Shown here: positions 5,265-6,596 of the stretch, piece after piece
Layout: each line of letters starts with the position of its first letter
Numbering within the stretch: position 1 is the stretch's first letter
Source: Lentisphaerota bacterium
Lineage (GTDB): Bacteria; Verrucomicrobiota; Kiritimatiellia; RFP12; UBA1067
Assembly: GCA_022839525.1 (NCBI GenBank)
Contig: JALHET010000112.1
Location: 1-6,596 of the forward strand
Length of the DNA: 6,596 nt
Direction of reading: 5' to 3'
Notes under the pieces: generated by a model
What the model saw: only the letters and a program-made list of their open reading frames with translations
What the model was told of the DNA's origin: nothing
Databases searched by the model: none
Made by a program: the position numbers and the translations under genes

Positions 5265-6596
5265 TCACTTCAGGGCATCGAGCAGAAGGCGGCAGTTGAC
5301 GATTTTTTCGAGAATGTCGTTCGGCACGTACATGTAACGGTTGGAGCTTTCGAAGCCGAGACGGCTTTCGGCACGCACGAGCGGGAGGAATTCCTTTGCG
5401 GCCGCGAGTTCCTTTTCCGCAGCGGCACGCATCGCCGCTTTGTCGCCGCGGTCGCGGGCAAGGATGAACTCCGCCTGATCGACGCAAGTGCGGAAATGCA
5501 ACGTCGCCGCCCGGAAAATGACGCGCTCGCGTTCCGCCGCTTTTCGCGCCGCCCCCGACATCAACTGGATCGCTGCCGCCCAAGCCGCGTCGCCGCGCTC
5601 AAAGCCGGCGGCGGTCTTGCGCATCTGCTCCAGCCATACGTCAGGATTCGCCGCATAACCGCCGGTCCACCGTTTGTAGTCATCGTACGGCGTGTTGACC
5701 ATCGTCGCATTCCAACCGGTTTTCTCAGGATAAAGAAGATTCGCGGGGCCCAACTGCACCGGAGAGTAGTAGACGGTCTGCCACTGTATCGGATAGTTGC
5801 GGAATCCGTCGGAATACGCTTTCCACGCCTTTCGGACCGCGCCCGCAGACTCTCGCCCGTACAGCTTGACTGCCAGATCATCAAGTATCTTTTCACGGTC
5901 GTTGCCGCCGCGCCGGAAGAGGCTGAAAAGTTCGAGGTTGGGTCCCGGATACCCCCCGAGCGACCAAGAGAGCATCACGCCGTCAACAGCAGAGGTGGAA
6001 AGATTGTAGGCGTGTTCGGCGACAAGATCCATGGCGGGAAGGTACGGGACGGCGCAGATTTCCCAACTGTTGTTGACCTGCAACTTGGCATCCGCCTTCA
6101 ACCCCGCTTTTTTCGCGGCCTCCCAGTAGCCGATCGCACGCGCCGCCGGACCGGGATGCGAGATCGAATACTCGTTGACCTTGAGATCGAGCCCGCCTTG
6201 CGAGAACGGCAGATATTTCTCGCTCCAAGCAACAAGTCGTCCGCCCTTCGGAAGTCGCGGCACCACCGTGCGCAAGGGGTCTTCCAAAAGTTCCCACGCC
6301 GTATCGTAGAAAATAACATGGGCGGCGGGATCACCGGCCTTGACACCTTCGTAGATCGCTTTGTTGACCTCGACGACCAGATCATGAACTGGCTTGCCCA
6401 CGCAACGCGGGCAGGTGATTTTATCCGGACTAGCATATTGGGAACCGCAATGGGTCGCGTTCTCGCTCATCGTGATCGTGAAAACGCCGCCGAGCCCGGG
6501 CACATCCCTAAACAAACCCCGCAGCGAATCCCGCAGCCACCGCAACGTGTCGGGATGGCGGGTGCAGCGGCAGTACGCGATCCCGTTATGATTATC
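5265..6596 (-). CDS. Large GH20/GH163-like glycoside hydrolase, C-terminal part (partial)
   Basis: The frame is open from the right edge to TGA at 5265-5267, giving the last 443 residues; the N-terminus lies outside, and the Leu codon near 6545 is internal because conserved-looking sequence (NHNGIAYCRCTRHPDTLRWL) continues upstream. Visible landmarks from the edge are RDSLRGLFRDVPGLGGVFTI (about 22-41), SENATHC (44-50) and CPRC (62-65), then a helix/strand alternation with HVIFYDTAWE, GRLVAWSEKYLPF, NEYSISHPGP and VDGVMLSWSLGGYPGPNLEL, as in a TIM barrel, and an Ala/Glu-rich helical tail. Similar proteins in Verrucomicrobia and Lentisphaerae are commonly annotated as GH20-type beta-N-acetylhexosaminidase or DUF4838 (GH163) relatives, acting on N-acetylated glycans. 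Glu45 in SENATHC is a possible catalytic acid, by inference only. Three clustered Cys (50, 62, 65) could bind a metal or form a disulfide. The family choice between GH20-like and GH163-like is not settled from this half. Confidence 0.7.
   Translation of the reverse strand, partial: DNHNGIAYCRCTRHPDTLRWLRDSLRGLFRDVPGLGGVFTITMSENATHCGSQYASPDKITCPRCVGKPVHDLVVEVNKAIYEGVKAGDPAAHVIFYDTAWELLEDPLRTVVPRLPKGGRLVAWSEKYLPFSQGGLDLKVNEYSISHPGPAARAIGYWEAAKKAGLKADAKLQVNNSWEICAVPYLPAMDLVAEHAYNLSTSAVDGVMLSWSLGGYPGPNLELFSLFRRGGNDREKILDDLAVKLYGRESAGAVRKAWKAYSDGFRNYPIQWQTVYYSPVQLGPANLLYPEKTGWNATMVNTPYDDYKRWTGGYAANPDVWLEQMRKTAAGFERGDAAWAAAIQLMSGAARKAAERERVIFRAATLHFRTCVDQAEFILARDRGDKAAMRAAAEKELAAAKEFLPLVRAESRLGFESSNRYMYVPNDILEKIVNCRLLLDALK

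Noticed and set aside
1..6596. Search by eye for CRISPR repeats, tRNA/rRNA, insertion-sequence ends, toxin-antitoxin or defence genes
   Set aside because: No regularly spaced repeats, cloverleaf sequence, terminal inverted repeats with a transposase, or recognisable defence motifs were seen on either strand.

Overview
The window looks like a piece of a GC-rich chromosome from the Planctomycetes-Verrucomicrobia-Chlamydiae group, most likely Kiritimatiellota, Verrucomicrobiota or Lentisphaerota. This is inferred from gene content and remembered family resemblance, not from a search. The indicators are a beta-helix protein C-terminus ending in the [20 protein letters not shown] type of tail, a DUF5107-plus-TPR protein, and a large GH20/GH163-like glycoside hydrolase with an SWSLGGYP motif. 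An OMPP1/FadL-type porin with a signal peptide and a C-terminal Phe shows a Gram-negative cell envelope.

Layout, left to right. (1) 1-195 (+): the last 64 residues of a secreted right-handed beta-helix protein. (2) 196-290: a convergent gap with a perfect 12-bp-stem hairpin. (3) 291-1562 (-): an OMPP1/FadL-family outer-membrane protein. Its start is best placed at an internal Met with a Shine-Dalgarno sequence and a signal peptide; its upstream region holds a 21-bp perfect palindrome and a small hairpin just before the Shine-Dalgarno. (4) 1737-2252 (-): a fragment carrying the second half of one jelly-roll (CBM4/9-like) domain and the first half of another, probably a decayed gene. (5) About 2253-2681: a divergent regulatory region with back-to-back candidate promoters, a 5' leader and a possible 91-codon small ORF touching the next start codon. 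(6) 2682-5204 (+): an 840-residue DUF5107/TPR protein. (7) 5265-6596 (-): the C-terminal 443 residues of a large GH20/GH163-like glycosidase that runs off the right edge.

The likely theme is extracellular or periplasmic processing of complex glycans: a beta-helix protein, a carbohydrate-binding jelly-roll remnant, a protein with a sugar-mutarotase-like fold, and a glycosidase. The porin may bring hydrophobic molecules across the outer membrane and need not be functionally linked. The genes are mostly single transcription units in alternating orientation, not one operon. No RNA genes, CRISPR arrays, insertion sequences or defence genes were seen. The most unusual parts are the regulatory DNA upstream of the porin, the leader of the DUF5107 gene and the doubly truncated jelly-roll fragment.
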